DNA from: Psychrobacter sp. APC 3426
GTDB taxonomy: Bacteria > Pseudomonadota > Gammaproteobacteria > Pseudomonadales > Moraxellaceae
Assembly: GCF_030408035.1 (NCBI RefSeq)
Contig: NZ_JASDCF010000013.1
Span: 1-64,000 of the forward strand
Direction: 5' to 3'
DNA: 64,000 nt
Numbering within the stretch: position 1 is the first letter of the stretch; each line of letters starts with the position of its first letter. The translations under genes and the position numbers were made by a program. Shown one piece after another: positions 18,796-27,342 of the stretch. The notes under the pieces were generated by a model. The model was not told where the DNA came from. It saw only the letters and a program-made list of their open reading frames with translations, and did no database searches.

Positions 18796-19471
18796 GTCTG
18801 GGTACTCTTTTTTCTGGTAAACGGTCGGAGACATAGTTATATACAAAGGCTGCGCCTAAAACGATAGTGATGGGTACAAACAAAGCGTCGTAACCGACTT
18901 TGGCAAACAAGAAGGCACCCACTGCACTGCCCCCACAAAAACAATACCAAATAATTGCTTGAAAGCCTAGCGTGGGTTTGCTTATTGAACGTCCTGCTAG
19001 CCAGTTACCAATGGCAGCTCCCATGTCTGATGTCAGTCCCGTCAAATGGGTCGTACGAATGACAGCGCCACTATAAGTTGCCACCATGGCATTTTGCAAT
19101 CCGCATGCCATTGCTGCTGCTAACTGTCCCAAATAATCATGCTGCTGATACAGCCAATAGCTGGCCATGAGTAGTGCCGCCTCGATATATAGCGCACGTC
19201 CATAACGCCGACCTAACTTTAATGAGGCTTGACCAATAACATACCCACTTAATACTGCTCCTGCCAAAAAGGACAACAGTAGCGCACCCACATACAAGAT
19301 GCTGCGAGCATCCATATAGGCTATTGCAGCGGCAAACAAGCTGACATTACCAGTGACATGCGACACTGACAAATTGGCAAACCCCATTAACGCTGCTGTA
19401 TTGACACAGCCGGCACTAAACGCCAGTACCGCGCCGCCCCACAATATCCACTTAGGTAACTTGGTTATCAT
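18776..19471 (-). CDS. DUF1275 (YoaK) family membrane protein
   Basis: 231 aa with six to seven hydrophobic helices. The early GCVNTAALMGF with SHVTGNVSLFA, then GLQNAMVATYSGAVIRTTHLTGLTSD (shown here only by its parts GLQNAM and RTTHLTG), are the DUF1275 hallmarks. The C-terminal 20 residues are strongly basic. Function is unproven; the family is widespread in proteobacteria. Confidence 0.85.
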   Translation of the reverse strand: MITKLPKWILWGGAVLAFSAGCVNTAALMGFANLSVSHVTGNVSLFAAAIAYMDARSILYVGALLLSFLAGAVLSGYVIGQASLKLGRRYGRALYIEAALLMASYWLYQQHDYLGQLAAAMACGLQNAMVATYSGAVIRTTHLTGLTSDMGAAIGNWLAGRSISKPTLGFQAIIWYCFCGGSAVGAFLFAKVGYDALFVPITIVLGAAFVYNYVSDRLPEKRVPRRKRHSS

Positions 19472-19633
19472 ATCTGCTGCCTACAGGCTTATCAGAAAAA
19501 AGCTCATAGTATAACCAAAAAAGGCAACCGATTGGCTGCCTTCTGTCTGTTTTAACATTTTCAGCGCAGAATTCCCCTACCTCTAAAGTAGAGGGATGAA
19601 TGCGTCAGACTTTTGATATGGTACAATAGCTTC

Positions 19634-20785
19634 ATGCCAAAACAAATCCTAAAAGCCCATAAAGTAAGATTATACCCCAATGAAGAACAGCAAATATTCT
19701 TTGCCAAATCATTCGGCTGTACACGCTTTATCTGGAATAGGATGCTTAGTGACAAGATTGAGCATTACAACGAGCATAAGACCGAGCTTAAAAATACTCC
19801 TGCTCACTATAAGAAAGAGTTTGATTGGCTCAAAGAAGTCGATAGCCTGGCACTGGCGAATGTGCAGCAGAACCTAAGAGCCGCTTATAGTAAATTCTTC
19901 AAAGGCGGTTTTGGCTTTCCTAAGTTCAAGAAAAAAGGCCATCGTGACAGCTACACCACCAATAACCAAAAAGGCACAGTAGCGATCACAGACAGCACCG
20001 TTAAGCTGCCTAAGATTGGTCATATCAAAGCCAAGTTTCCAGCCAAGATAAAAGGTTTGATTAAGAGCGCCACGGTCAGTAAAGATCCTACAGGAAAATA
20101 TTTTGTCAGCCTATTGGTTGAAACTATCGTAGAGCCGTTGCTAAAAACTCACTCAAGAATAGGCATTGATTTAGGACTGACTGACTTTATCGTCTTATCG
20201 GACGGCAGCAAAGTTGCTAATCCTAAGTTTCTATCTAAGCTGCAACATAAGCTTGCGCGAGAACAGAAAATACTGGCCAAGCGTAGAGCCGTTGCTAAAG
20301 CGAATCAACGCAAGCTGTCAGAGAGCCGCAACTATCAAAATCAAAAAGTTAAAGTCGCTAAGGTATATGAAAAAATAACCAATATCCGAAAAGACTTTCT
20401 ACACAAACTCTCATTCAATCTCATCAAAAACCACGATGTGATTGCGATAGAGGACTTAAACGTCAAAGGCATGGTTAAGAATAGAAAGTTATCTAAAGCC
20501 ATATCAGACAGCTCATGGTCAACCTTCACCACCATGCTGAACTACAAGGCTGAATGGTACGGTAAAGCGCTAATCAAGGTTGATAGATGGTATCCATCTT
20601 CTAAGACCTGCTCAGGCTGTGGTCACTTACTGACTAAGGCTGAGCTACCATTACAGGTGAGATCATGGAATTGCCCCAGCTGCTTGCAATCCAACGATAG
20701 AGACATCAACGCCAGTATCAATATCCTCAACGAAGGATTGAAGTTGGCAACAATCAAAACCGTCGGTGCGACGGGGTTAGCTTAG
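19634..20785 (+). CDS. tnpB: TnpB, RNA-guided nuclease of an IS605-type element (copy 1)
   Basis: 383 aa from the ATG at 19634 (MPKQILK); an upstream TTG at 19613 is less likely. The RuvC-like triad is intact: Asp179 in IGIDLGL, Glu273 in AIEDLNVKG and Asp357 in SNDRDINAS. The zinc ribbon has Cys326, Cys329, Cys347 and Cys350. Spacing matches the characterised ISDra2 TnpB. By analogy it should cut DNA next to a TAM using an omega RNA from the element's right end, helping the element persist at its donor site. It differs from copy 2 mainly in residues 90-210. Confidence 0.9.
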   Translation: MPKQILKAHKVRLYPNEEQQIFFAKSFGCTRFIWNRMLSDKIEHYNEHKTELKNTPAHYKKEFDWLKEVDSLALANVQQNLRAAYSKFFKGGFGFPKFKKKGHRDSYTTNNQKGTVAITDSTVKLPKIGHIKAKFPAKIKGLIKSATVSKDPTGKYFVSLLVETIVEPLLKTHSRIGIDLGLTDFIVLSDGSKVANPKFLSKLQHKLAREQKILAKRRAVAKANQRKLSESRNYQNQKVKVAKVYEKITNIRKDFLHKLSFNLIKNHDVIAIEDLNVKGMVKNRKLSKAISDSSWSTFTTMLNYKAEWYGKALIKVDRWYPSSKTCSGCGHLLTKAELPLQVRSWNCPSCLQSNDRDINASINILNEGLKLATIKTVGATGLA

Positions 20786-20875
20786 TCCATTTGCCTAACC
20801 GCTGATACAAAACATCGTATCAAGTATGGGTATTACCTAAGAAACCGCCACCTCTTTAGGTGGTCGGTAGTTCAT
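20640..20875 (+). ncRNA. Predicted omega (guide) RNA of TnpB copy 1
   Basis: By analogy with ISDra2, the RNA scaffold overlaps the 3' end of tnpB and runs to the right end of the element, with the guide taken from the flank beyond it. Visible structure: TGATAC pairing with GTATCA just after the tnpB stop, then the CCACCT/AGGTGG hairpin at 20848-20863. The guide would begin at 20876 (GGTAGAGTGATTCTGC). The 5' boundary is a guess. Confidence 0.5.
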
Positions 20876-20927
20876 GGTAGAGTGATTCTGCATATCATTG
20901 TTAACAAGTCCTGGTTATAACAAATAA

Positions 20928-21734
20928 CTATTTTTGTTCATCAATCATCATGAGCTGCTCACTGATGGCAACGGTATTAAAACCTGCATCGACGAACATA
21001 ATCTCTCCAGTAATCCCAGACGCCCACGGTGATAGTAAAAATAAGGCTGCATTACCTACTTCTGTTTGAGTGATATTGCGCTGTAACGGCGCTATCTTTT
21101 CGCTGATATCGAGCATCTTACGAAATGATTTGATACCGCTGGCTGCAAGGGTACGGATAGGACCTGCCGAAATAGCATTGACACGAATACCCTCACCGCC
21201 CATAGAGGTGGCCAAATAGCGAACACTGGCTTCTAGACTCGCCTTTGCCATACCCATGACATTATAGTTTGGTAATACTGAAATACTGCCTTCATAAGTC
21301 AGTGTCAACATCGAGCCGTGACGCATAGCCAACAGCTCGCGTGCTTCTTTGGCCAATGCCACAAAGCTATAGCTTGAGATATCATGTGCGATATGACTAC
21401 CTTCACGAGTGGTAGCGCTGACAAAATCTCCATCCAGCTGATCCATCGGCGCAAAGCCAATCGCATGGACAACACCATCAATACCGTCGCCCCAATGATT
21501 ACTGACTTGCTCAAAACAAGCAGCGATAGACTCATCCGATGCCACATCACACTCTAGTACCAAATCTGCCTCAAATTTCTCTGCTGCCATATCGACGCGT
21601 TTTTTTATTTTGTCGTTAGGGTAAGTCAGAATCAATGATGCGCCTTCACGATGTAACGCTTCTGCGATAGCCCAGGCGATAGATAATTTGCTTGCGATGC
21701 CAGTTACGACGAATCGTTGTCCTTGCAATAGCAT
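20928..21734 (-). CDS. fabI: Enoyl-[acyl-carrier-protein] reductase (NADH)
   Basis: 268 aa. It reduces the enoyl-ACP double bond in the last step of each fatty-acid elongation cycle. The dinucleotide site [11 protein letters not shown] opens the protein. The active-site residues Tyr147, Tyr157 and Lys164 lie in [19 protein letters not shown], and [15 protein letters not shown] follows, all classical FabI. The frame continues upstream to an ATG at 21764, but AAAGGA lies just ahead of the ATG at 21734 and the start then aligns with other FabI proteins. It is the target of triclosan in other bacteria. Confidence 0.94.
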   Translation of the reverse strand: MLLQGQRFVVTGIASKLSIAWAIAEALHREGASLILTYPNDKIKKRVDMAAEKFEADLVLECDVASDESIAACFEQVSNHWGDGIDGVVHAIGFAPMDQLDGDFVSATTREGSHIAHDISSYSFVALAKEARELLAMRHGSMLTLTYEGSISVLPNYNVMGMAKASLEASVRYLATSMGGEGIRVNAISAGPIRTLAASGIKSFRKMLDISEKIAPLQRNITQTEVGNAALFLLSPWASGITGEIMFVDAGFNTVAISEQLMMIDEQK

Positions 21735-22116
21735 AATATTTCCTTTTAAGTCGATCGAGGTCATTTAGATAAGTGGTCATTCAAATAATAAGTTATGTAA
21801 GGTGTGTTCTTATTTTAAAAACTTGGCTAAAAATAGCGAAATAACATTCAAATTTGAAGATAGCCCATTATACATGAATTGATTTAAGTAAACAGTCGTA
21901 AACTGTATTTACTTCCACTCTTTTGGTTTGTAACTTTGTCTAATAATAGCACCCAATTCTGATAAAACAACTAACTGCCAACCACAGCGGTATGAAGTTA
22001 AGTAGATTTCGAGTATAATCACAGCCCTTCCCAGCTTGCACAATTTTTTTATAAAAATCCTTTATAACCATTGTTTATAACCAAGGATTTAGCGTTAAGC
22101 TACACCCACATTTTGG
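21735..22116. other. Divergent promoter region between fabI and folE
   Basis: About 380 bp without a gene. A TATAAT at 22014-22019 is a plausible -10 box for folE, although I see no good -35. A short tandem repeat, TTTATAACCA twice, lies at about 22062-22083. Nothing else stands out. Confidence 0.4.
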
Positions 22117-22728
22117 ATGGCTGCCAAACTTATGAGTAACACCCCAATAACAATTCCAGATTATAAAGAAAACATCGAATCCTATCGTCAACTGATTGGA
22201 TCAACTGGCGAAGACTTGAATCGTCCTGGTTTATTAGACACGCCTGCACGTGCGGCAAAAGCTTTTTCTCATTTAACCCAAGGCTATCATCAAAGCTTGG
22301 ATGAAGTGGTCAATGATGCTGTATTTCCATCGACAAATCGTGAACTAGTATTGGTACAGAATATTGAGTTTTACTCATTGTGTGAGCATCATATGTTACC
22401 TTTTCACGGTGTTGCTCATATCGGCTATTTGCCCAATGGACAAGTGCTAGGTCTGTCGAAGTTTGCTCGCATTGTAGATATGTTTGCCCGTCGTCTACAA
22501 ATTCAAGAAAACTTAAGTGAGCAAGTTGCACAGACTATTATGGATGTGACTGGCTGTCGCGGTGTGGCAGTCGTAATGGATGCATCGCATATGTGCATGA
22601 TGATGCGCGGCGTCAGTAAACAGCACTCAACCACGCGTAGTACTGCTATGCTTGGCGAATACGAGCATAACAACCAAGCGCGTAATGAATTTTTGGATGC
22701 TGTGCCCAAACGTCGGCCAGCATTTTAA
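22117..22728 (+). CDS. folE: GTP cyclohydrolase I (FolE1)
   Basis: 203 aa. It makes 7,8-dihydroneopterin triphosphate from GTP, the first step of folate synthesis. Zinc ligands Cys89 and His92 lie in [10 protein letters not shown] and Cys160 in [10 protein letters not shown], with QHSTTRST just after. The ATG at 22117 or the one five codons later (MSNTPIT) could be the start; neither has a strong ribosome site. A clear terminator follows. Confidence 0.94.
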   Translation: MAAKLMSNTPITIPDYKENIESYRQLIGSTGEDLNRPGLLDTPARAAKAFSHLTQGYHQSLDEVVNDAVFPSTNRELVLVQNIEFYSLCEHHMLPFHGVAHIGYLPNGQVLGLSKFARIVDMFARRLQIQENLSEQVAQTIMDVTGCRGVAVVMDASHMCMMMRGVSKQHSTTRSTAMLGEYEHNNQARNEFLDAVPKRRPAF

Positions 22729-22781
22729 TGTGTAAAAGCATTATTGTTAGGATGTGTTGCATACGCCCTAAATAACGAAGA

Positions 22782-22814
22782 AAAAAGGATACCTAACTGG
22801 GTATCCTTTTTTTA
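22782..22814 (+). terminator. Terminator after folE
   Basis: AAAAAGGATACC pairs with GGGTATCCTTTTT, followed by more T residues. Confidence 0.85.
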
Positions 22815-22885
22815 TAGAAGACTTATGCGTTTTACTCACTCATTCATTGCAAATTAATGCAGGATGATTAATCGTTGAATACCTA

Positions 22886-24148
22886 CTAGCTAGCGGGTGC
22901 CACATCATCTATCCAACGCCCATAGCCTTCTGCCTGCATTTGGGCTAATGGTATAAACCGCATCGCTGCTGAGTTCATACAGTAGCGCTTGCCTGTCGGT
23001 GCTGGCCCATCATCAAATACATGACCGACATGTGAATCTGCATAGCGACTACGAATCTCAGTACGAGTGCCAAATATTCCTCGATCTGCCTTTTCCACCA
23101 CTAGATTAGTATTTAGCGGACGAGTAAAGCTTGGCCAACCTGTGCCAGATTTATATTGGTCACGAGAAGAGTACAACGGCTCACCTGATACCACATCGAC
23201 ATACAACCCAGGGTCTTTGTTGTCCCAATATTCGTTATCAAAAGCACGTTCGGTACCGTCCTTTTGAGTCACTTTATATTGAATATCACTGAGCGATTTT
23301 TTTAGGGTTTCCTGAGTAGGTTTTATAAACCCATCAGGATTGAAGCCGGCTCTTGTGTTAGCGGTAGATGTTTTAACTCTATCTGTCGTGGCTGTTACCA
23401 ACTTATCAGGCACTGCTTGACTGGTATTGTCCGCCGTTGGTGTAAACTGACTAAAATCCAACTCATAATCTTTGCCATAGACACTTTCAATAAACTGGTA
23501 GCGACCAGAATTAAAAGTATAAGCCTTGTATCGTAGTGGATTCTTCTTATAATAATCTTGATGATACTCTTCAGCAGGATAAAAAGTACTGGCAGGAACA
23601 ATTTCAATCACAACTGGTTTTTTATAGACGCCAGATGCTTGTAGCGATTGCTTCGCAGCTTCTGCTATCTGCTTTTCTTGCTCATTGTTATAAAAAATAG
23701 CGGGACGATACTGAGTACCACGATCTACAAATTGGCCTTTATCATCCGTGGGATCAGCAATTCGCCACAACGCTTGAACGATACCGTTATAGGTGATTTT
23801 CGTCGGGTCATAGTATATCTGCGCAGCCTCAGTATGACCTGTACCACCTGCCGATACCGCTTCATAGGTTGGGTTTTGTGTCTGACCACCAGCATAACCT
23901 GACACCACCTCTACCACGCCAGGAATACTCTCATAGCCCGATTCGACACACCAAAAACAACCACCAGCGACAGTAGCGACTGCTAAATTTGAATCCGTAG
24001 GGGCATAGGGATTATCAATGCGAGTGTTTTTGACAGTATCCGTATTTTCGGTAGCAGCACAACCAACGTATAAAGCACTGCTCGCTATGATAGCCATACC
24101 AACAATTTTAGCTGATGACGGATAGCCAATTAGTCGTCGGTGTGTCAT
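22886..24148 (-). CDS. msrAB: MsrA-MsrB fusion, secreted methionine sulfoxide reductase
   Basis: 420 aa. An N-terminal hydrophobic segment ends at Cys30 in ALYVGC, a possible lipobox, so the enzyme is probably exported and perhaps anchored. MsrA follows (GGCFWC, catalytic Cys64; [20 protein letters not shown]). MsrB occupies the last 140 residues ([18 protein letters not shown], catalytic Cys390 in [11 protein letters not shown]). The two zinc CxxC pairs of many MsrB proteins are missing, as in PilB-type fusions. It repairs oxidised methionine in envelope proteins. AGGAGAC precedes the ATG. No thioredoxin-like domain is fused, so a separate reductant is needed. Confidence 0.92.
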   Translation of the reverse strand: MTHRRLIGYPSSAKIVGMAIIASSALYVGCAATENTDTVKNTRIDNPYAPTDSNLAVATVAGGCFWCVESGYESIPGVVEVVSGYAGGQTQNPTYEAVSAGGTGHTEAAQIYYDPTKITYNGIVQALWRIADPTDDKGQFVDRGTQYRPAIFYNNEQEKQIAEAAKQSLQASGVYKKPVVIEIVPASTFYPAEEYHQDYYKKNPLRYKAYTFNSGRYQFIESVYGKDYELDFSQFTPTADNTSQAVPDKLVTATTDRVKTSTANTRAGFNPDGFIKPTQETLKKSLSDIQYKVTQKDGTERAFDNEYWDNKDPGLYVDVVSGEPLYSSRDQYKSGTGWPSFTRPLNTNLVVEKADRGIFGTRTEIRSRYADSHVGHVFDDGPAPTGKRYCMNSAAMRFIPLAQMQAEGYGRWIDDVAPAS

Positions 24149-24251
24149 GGAAGTCTCCTAAAAATAGAGTCTTGAAATCATCGTAACCTCTAGGTCTCAC
24201 GGAAATATTCCTAAACTGTTATTTATATTCATACGGCTGAATTAACACCAA

Positions 24252-24286
24252 TAAAAAAAGCTTACTACCTTCCGGTAATAAGCTTT
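24252..24286 (-). terminator. Terminator of the iron alcohol dehydrogenase gene
   Basis: AAGCTTATTACC pairs with GGTAGTAAGCTT around GGAA on the minus strand, then TTTTTTTA. Confidence 0.85.
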
Positions 24287-24325
24287 CGTTCATCTAATCG
24301 CTAAATGACTTGTACTGCAAATAAT

Positions 24326-25633
24326 TTATGCAACCGCATCTTTAGAATCAGTACCTGCACGATCTGCACTTGCCTGCTTAATTTTCGTTAAGATATCTTT
24401 GATTTCAGACGCTGATAGATAAGTTGGTACTGCATAGGTATCACTGACTTCTTTAGCTGCCGCTTTAGCAATGCTATCAAAATCACTGGTTTGCATACCT
24501 TTAACGGTTGGATCGATATTTAAGGCAGCAATGAGCTCGCGTACTTGAGCGATTAGGTGATCTGCAATCTCAGAATCATTATTGCTGGCTTGACCATCCT
24601 TCACCATACCTGTTCTGCGTGCCAGCGCTGCCAGTCTTTTTTTGCTCGCTTTACGGTTGACGTCCAGTACATAAGGCAACACAATGGCGTTGGCGCGGCC
24701 ATGAGGAATACTGTAATACGCACCGAGCTGATGGGCGATGGCATGAACATAACCCAGACCTGCTTTATTAAAGGCAATGCCGCCGTAGTGAGCCGCAATG
24801 CCCATCTCTTCTCTTGCCTTTAGATTGCCGCCATCTTCATATACGACCGGTAGGTTCTGCATCACAGACTTAACCGCAGAGGCCGCATAATAATCGGTCT
24901 CGACGCTAGCATTGGCACTCATCCAAGCTTCTAAGGCATGTGTTAACACATCAATGCCCGTATCGGCTGTGATATGAGCAGGCATGCCTTTCATAATCAC
25001 AGGGTCAATGGCCGCTGCTAATGGCACCATTCTTGGATCGATAGACAGAGCTTTTTGATGGGTTTTGTCATCTGATACAACAGCCCCAAGTGTCGCTTCT
25101 GAACCCGTTCCAGCAGTTGTAGGCACACAATATAATGGCACAGAAGGCTTTCTTGCTTTTAGGATACCGATAAGCTGTTGCGGTTGGCACTTGTTACCTT
25201 GTGACATGGCAATCATTTTAGCCGCATCAATCACTGAGCCACCACCGATAGCAATAATTGAGTCGCACTTGGCGTCGATAGATTTTTGCAGTCCCTCTTC
25301 CACAACCTTAAAGGTAGGATCTGGCGTAATACCATCATAAACATGATAGCTGATGTTTTTGCTATCTAGATAGTCAGTGACTTTAGCAGGGATACCAAGC
25401 TTATTTAATACCGCGTCAGTAACGATAAAGACATTGGTATTACCCTCATTAATAAGCATGTCGCACAGATCCTCACAAGAGGTCTCACCGACAAATAACA
25501 TCGGTCTTCTGATAGGTACGACGTAAGAAAATGCTTTTAGCACTTTGGCGCGAGTCTTGGCAACTGCCAAATAACCAGCATGTTGCAATGGATTGTTACT
25601 CACTAATTTAGCAATACTGTTTTGTTTTTTCAT
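24326..25633 (-). CDS. Iron-containing (group III) alcohol dehydrogenase
   Basis: About 435 aa. The nucleotide motif is GGGSVIDAAKMIA. The metal site lies in DTGIDVLTHALEAW and HAIAHQLGAYYSIPHGRANAI (parts shown). This places it with NAD(P)-dependent iron alcohol dehydrogenases such as AdhB/YiaY/EutG types; the substrate cannot be specified. The start is ambiguous: GTG at 25639 and ATG at 25633 both sit behind AAGGA, and I chose ATG. The last 15 residues are a polar, charged tail. Confidence 0.87.
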   Translation of the reverse strand: MKKQNSIAKLVSNNPLQHAGYLAVAKTRAKVLKAFSYVVPIRRPMLFVGETSCEDLCDMLINEGNTNVFIVTDAVLNKLGIPAKVTDYLDSKNISYHVYDGITPDPTFKVVEEGLQKSIDAKCDSIIAIGGGSVIDAAKMIAMSQGNKCQPQQLIGILKARKPSVPLYCVPTTAGTGSEATLGAVVSDDKTHQKALSIDPRMVPLAAAIDPVIMKGMPAHITADTGIDVLTHALEAWMSANASVETDYYAASAVKSVMQNLPVVYEDGGNLKAREEMGIAAHYGGIAFNKAGLGYVHAIAHQLGAYYSIPHGRANAIVLPYVLDVNRKASKKRLAALARRTGMVKDGQASNNDSEIADHLIAQVRELIAALNIDPTVKGMQTSDFDSIAKAAAKEVSDTYAVPTYLSASEIKDILTKIKQASADRAGTDSKDAVA

Positions 25634-25885
25634 GGGCACAAAAATCCTTTTTGATGAGGCTAATACTAACAACTTGAATCAGCGAATCAGCACCGCTGTC
25701 AAAATAAAAATAGAGACACTGCGTCAGCGCCTACATAAAGCAAACTACTGTTTAAACTTATTGTACCACTGCCATTTTTAGGATGTTGCGATTATTATGA
25801 ACTGCTATGTTCTCACTATTTCTCGCTTTGCCACTGCTTAGTCGACAATTTTTTTGATAAATACGGCACACTCAATTAGCTCATA

Positions 25886-25986
25886 TTAATCCGCTTCTTT
25901 GGCCAACCACTGCTTATTATCTTGATCAAAATACCAAATCATTACCACAGGTGCCAAGATGCTCAGCCAAATACCATAAGTGATAT
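25886..25986 (-). pseudogene. Orphan C-terminal fragment of a membrane protein
   Basis: Directly beyond the right end of TnpB element copy 2, one frame on the minus strand reads through a hydrophobic helix (YGIWLSILAPVVMIWYF) and a charged tail (DQDNKQWLAKEAD) to a stop at 25886-25888. That is the shape of a transporter C-terminus. No upstream part exists on the other side of the element: only 38 bases separate it from the yejF-like stop codon. It is therefore a remnant, separated from its gene by insertion and later rearrangement. The family is not identifiable from 34 residues. Confidence 0.5.
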
Positions 25987-26220
25987 ATGAACTACCCACC
26001 ACCTATAGAGGTAGGGGTTTCTTAGGTAATACCCATACTTGATACGATATTTTGTATCAGCGGTTAGGCAAATGGACTAAGCTAACCCCGTCGCACCGAC
26101 GGTTTTGATTGTTGCCAACTTCAATCCTTCGTTGAGGATATTGATACTGGCGTTGATGTCTCTATCGTTGGATTGCAAGCAGCTGGGGCAATTCCATGAT
26201 CTCACCTGTAATGGTAGCTC
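25987..26220 (-). ncRNA. Predicted omega (guide) RNA of TnpB copy 2
   Basis: Same logic as for copy 1. The right-end hairpin reads CCTACC-TCTAT-AGGTGG, and TGATAC pairs with GTATCA after the tnpB stop. The guide would be the minus strand from 25986 downward (ATATCACTTATGGTAT), which lies in the orphan membrane-protein fragment. The 5' boundary is a guess. Confidence 0.5.
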
Positions 26221-27228
26221 AGCCTTAGTCAGTAAGTGACCACAGCCTGAGCAGGTCTTAGAAGATGGATACCATCTATCAACCTTGATTAGCGCTTTAC
26301 CGTACCATTCAGCCTTGTAGTTCAGCATGGTGGTGAAGGTTGACCATGAGCTGTCTGATATGGCTTTAGATAACTTTCTATTCTTAACCATGCCTTTGAC
26401 GTTTAAGTCCTCAATCGCAATCACATCGTGGTTTTTGATGAGAGTGAATGAGAGTTTGTGTAGAAAGTCTTTTCGGATATTGGTTATTTTTTCATATACC
26501 TTAGCGACTTTAACTTTTTGATTTTGATAGTTGCGGCTCTCTGACAGCTTGCGTTGATTCGCTTTGGCCACTGCTCTGCGTTTGGCCAGTATTTTCTGTT
26601 CTCGCGCAAGCTTGTCTTGCAGCTGCGATAAAAAGGTAGGATTGGCAACTTTCGTGCTGTCCGATAAGACGATAAAGTCGGTCACTCCTAAGTCAATGCC
26701 GATGTTAGAGTGTGTTTTTGGCAGTGTTGTAGCGATGGTTTCAACCAGTAGGCTGACATAGTACTTGCCTGATGGGGTGCGGCTGATGGTCGCTGATTTT
26801 ATTAGGCCGTTTATTTTACTTGGGAGTCTAGCCTTGATATGACCAATCTTAGGCAGTTTGACAGTGCTGTCTGTGATCGCCACTGTGCCTTTTTGGTTGT
26901 TGGTCGTATAACTATCCTTAATTCCTTTTTTTTTGAACTTAGGGAAACCTGTGCCGTTCTTAAAGAAGGCGTTATAAGCGGCTCTTAGGTTTTGCTGGAC
27001 GTTAGCCAACGCCAGGCTATCGACTTCTTTGAGCCACTCAAATTCTTTTTTATAGTGAGCAGGGGTGTTTTTAAGCTCGGTCTTATGCTCGTTGTAATGG
27101 TCTATTTTGTCACTAAGCATCCTATTCCAGATAAAGCGTGTACAGCCGAATGATTTGGCAAAGAATATTTGCTGTTCTTCATTAGGGTAGAGCCTGACTT
27201 TATAGGCTTTTAGGATTTGTTTTGGCAT
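26077..27228 (-). CDS. tnpB: TnpB, RNA-guided nuclease of an IS605-type element (copy 2)
   Basis: 383 aa, also from MPKQILK. The RuvC triad (IGIDLGV, AIEDLNVKG, SNDRDINAS) and the four zinc-ribbon cysteines are intact. Relative to copy 1 it is nearly identical in residues 1-88 and 211-383. In the middle it differs repeatedly, for example FKNGTGFPKFKKKGIKD against FKGGFGFPKFKKKGHRD, and KARLPSKINGLIKSATIS against KAKFPAKIKGLIKSATVS. Both copies are thus potentially active nucleases with different guides. Confidence 0.9.
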   Translation of the reverse strand: MPKQILKAYKVRLYPNEEQQIFFAKSFGCTRFIWNRMLSDKIDHYNEHKTELKNTPAHYKKEFEWLKEVDSLALANVQQNLRAAYNAFFKNGTGFPKFKKKGIKDSYTTNNQKGTVAITDSTVKLPKIGHIKARLPSKINGLIKSATISRTPSGKYYVSLLVETIATTLPKTHSNIGIDLGVTDFIVLSDSTKVANPTFLSQLQDKLAREQKILAKRRAVAKANQRKLSESRNYQNQKVKVAKVYEKITNIRKDFLHKLSFTLIKNHDVIAIEDLNVKGMVKNRKLSKAISDSSWSTFTTMLNYKAEWYGKALIKVDRWYPSSKTCSGCGHLLTKAELPLQVRSWNCPSCLQSNDRDINASINILNEGLKLATIKTVGATGLA

Positions 27229-27342
27229 GAAGCTATTGTACCATATCAAAAGTCTGACGCATTCATCCCTCTACTTTAGAAGTAGGGGAATTCTGCGCTG
27301 AAATGTTAAATCCGTGTCGTTATTCAATTCTATCTTCTTAGG

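Larger units (their letters stand above)
19557..20875 (+). mobile_element. IS1341-type (IS200/IS605 group) element, copy 1, with tnpB only
   Basis: A 1319-bp unit that is almost identical, in inverted orientation, to 25987-27304. Homology starts right after TTTAAC (19551-19556) and stops after GGTAGTTCAT (ends 20875). The left end carries a small hairpin (CCTCTA-AAG-TAGAGG at 19580-19594) and the right end another (CCACCT-CTTT-AGGTGG at 20848-20863). There are no terminal inverted repeats and no target duplication, as expected for this group. No tnpA is present, so mobility would need a transposase in trans. Confidence 0.85.
25987..27304 (-). mobile_element. IS1341-type (IS200/IS605 group) element, copy 2, with tnpB only
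   Basis: A 1318-bp inverted copy of 19557-20875. It again begins right after TTTAAC (read on the minus strand, complement of 27305-27310) and ends at GGTAGTTCAT. A single base is missing just inside the left end relative to copy 1. No tnpA. Together the two copies form a 1.3-kb inverted repeat around 5.1 kb of chromosomal genes. Confidence 0.85.
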
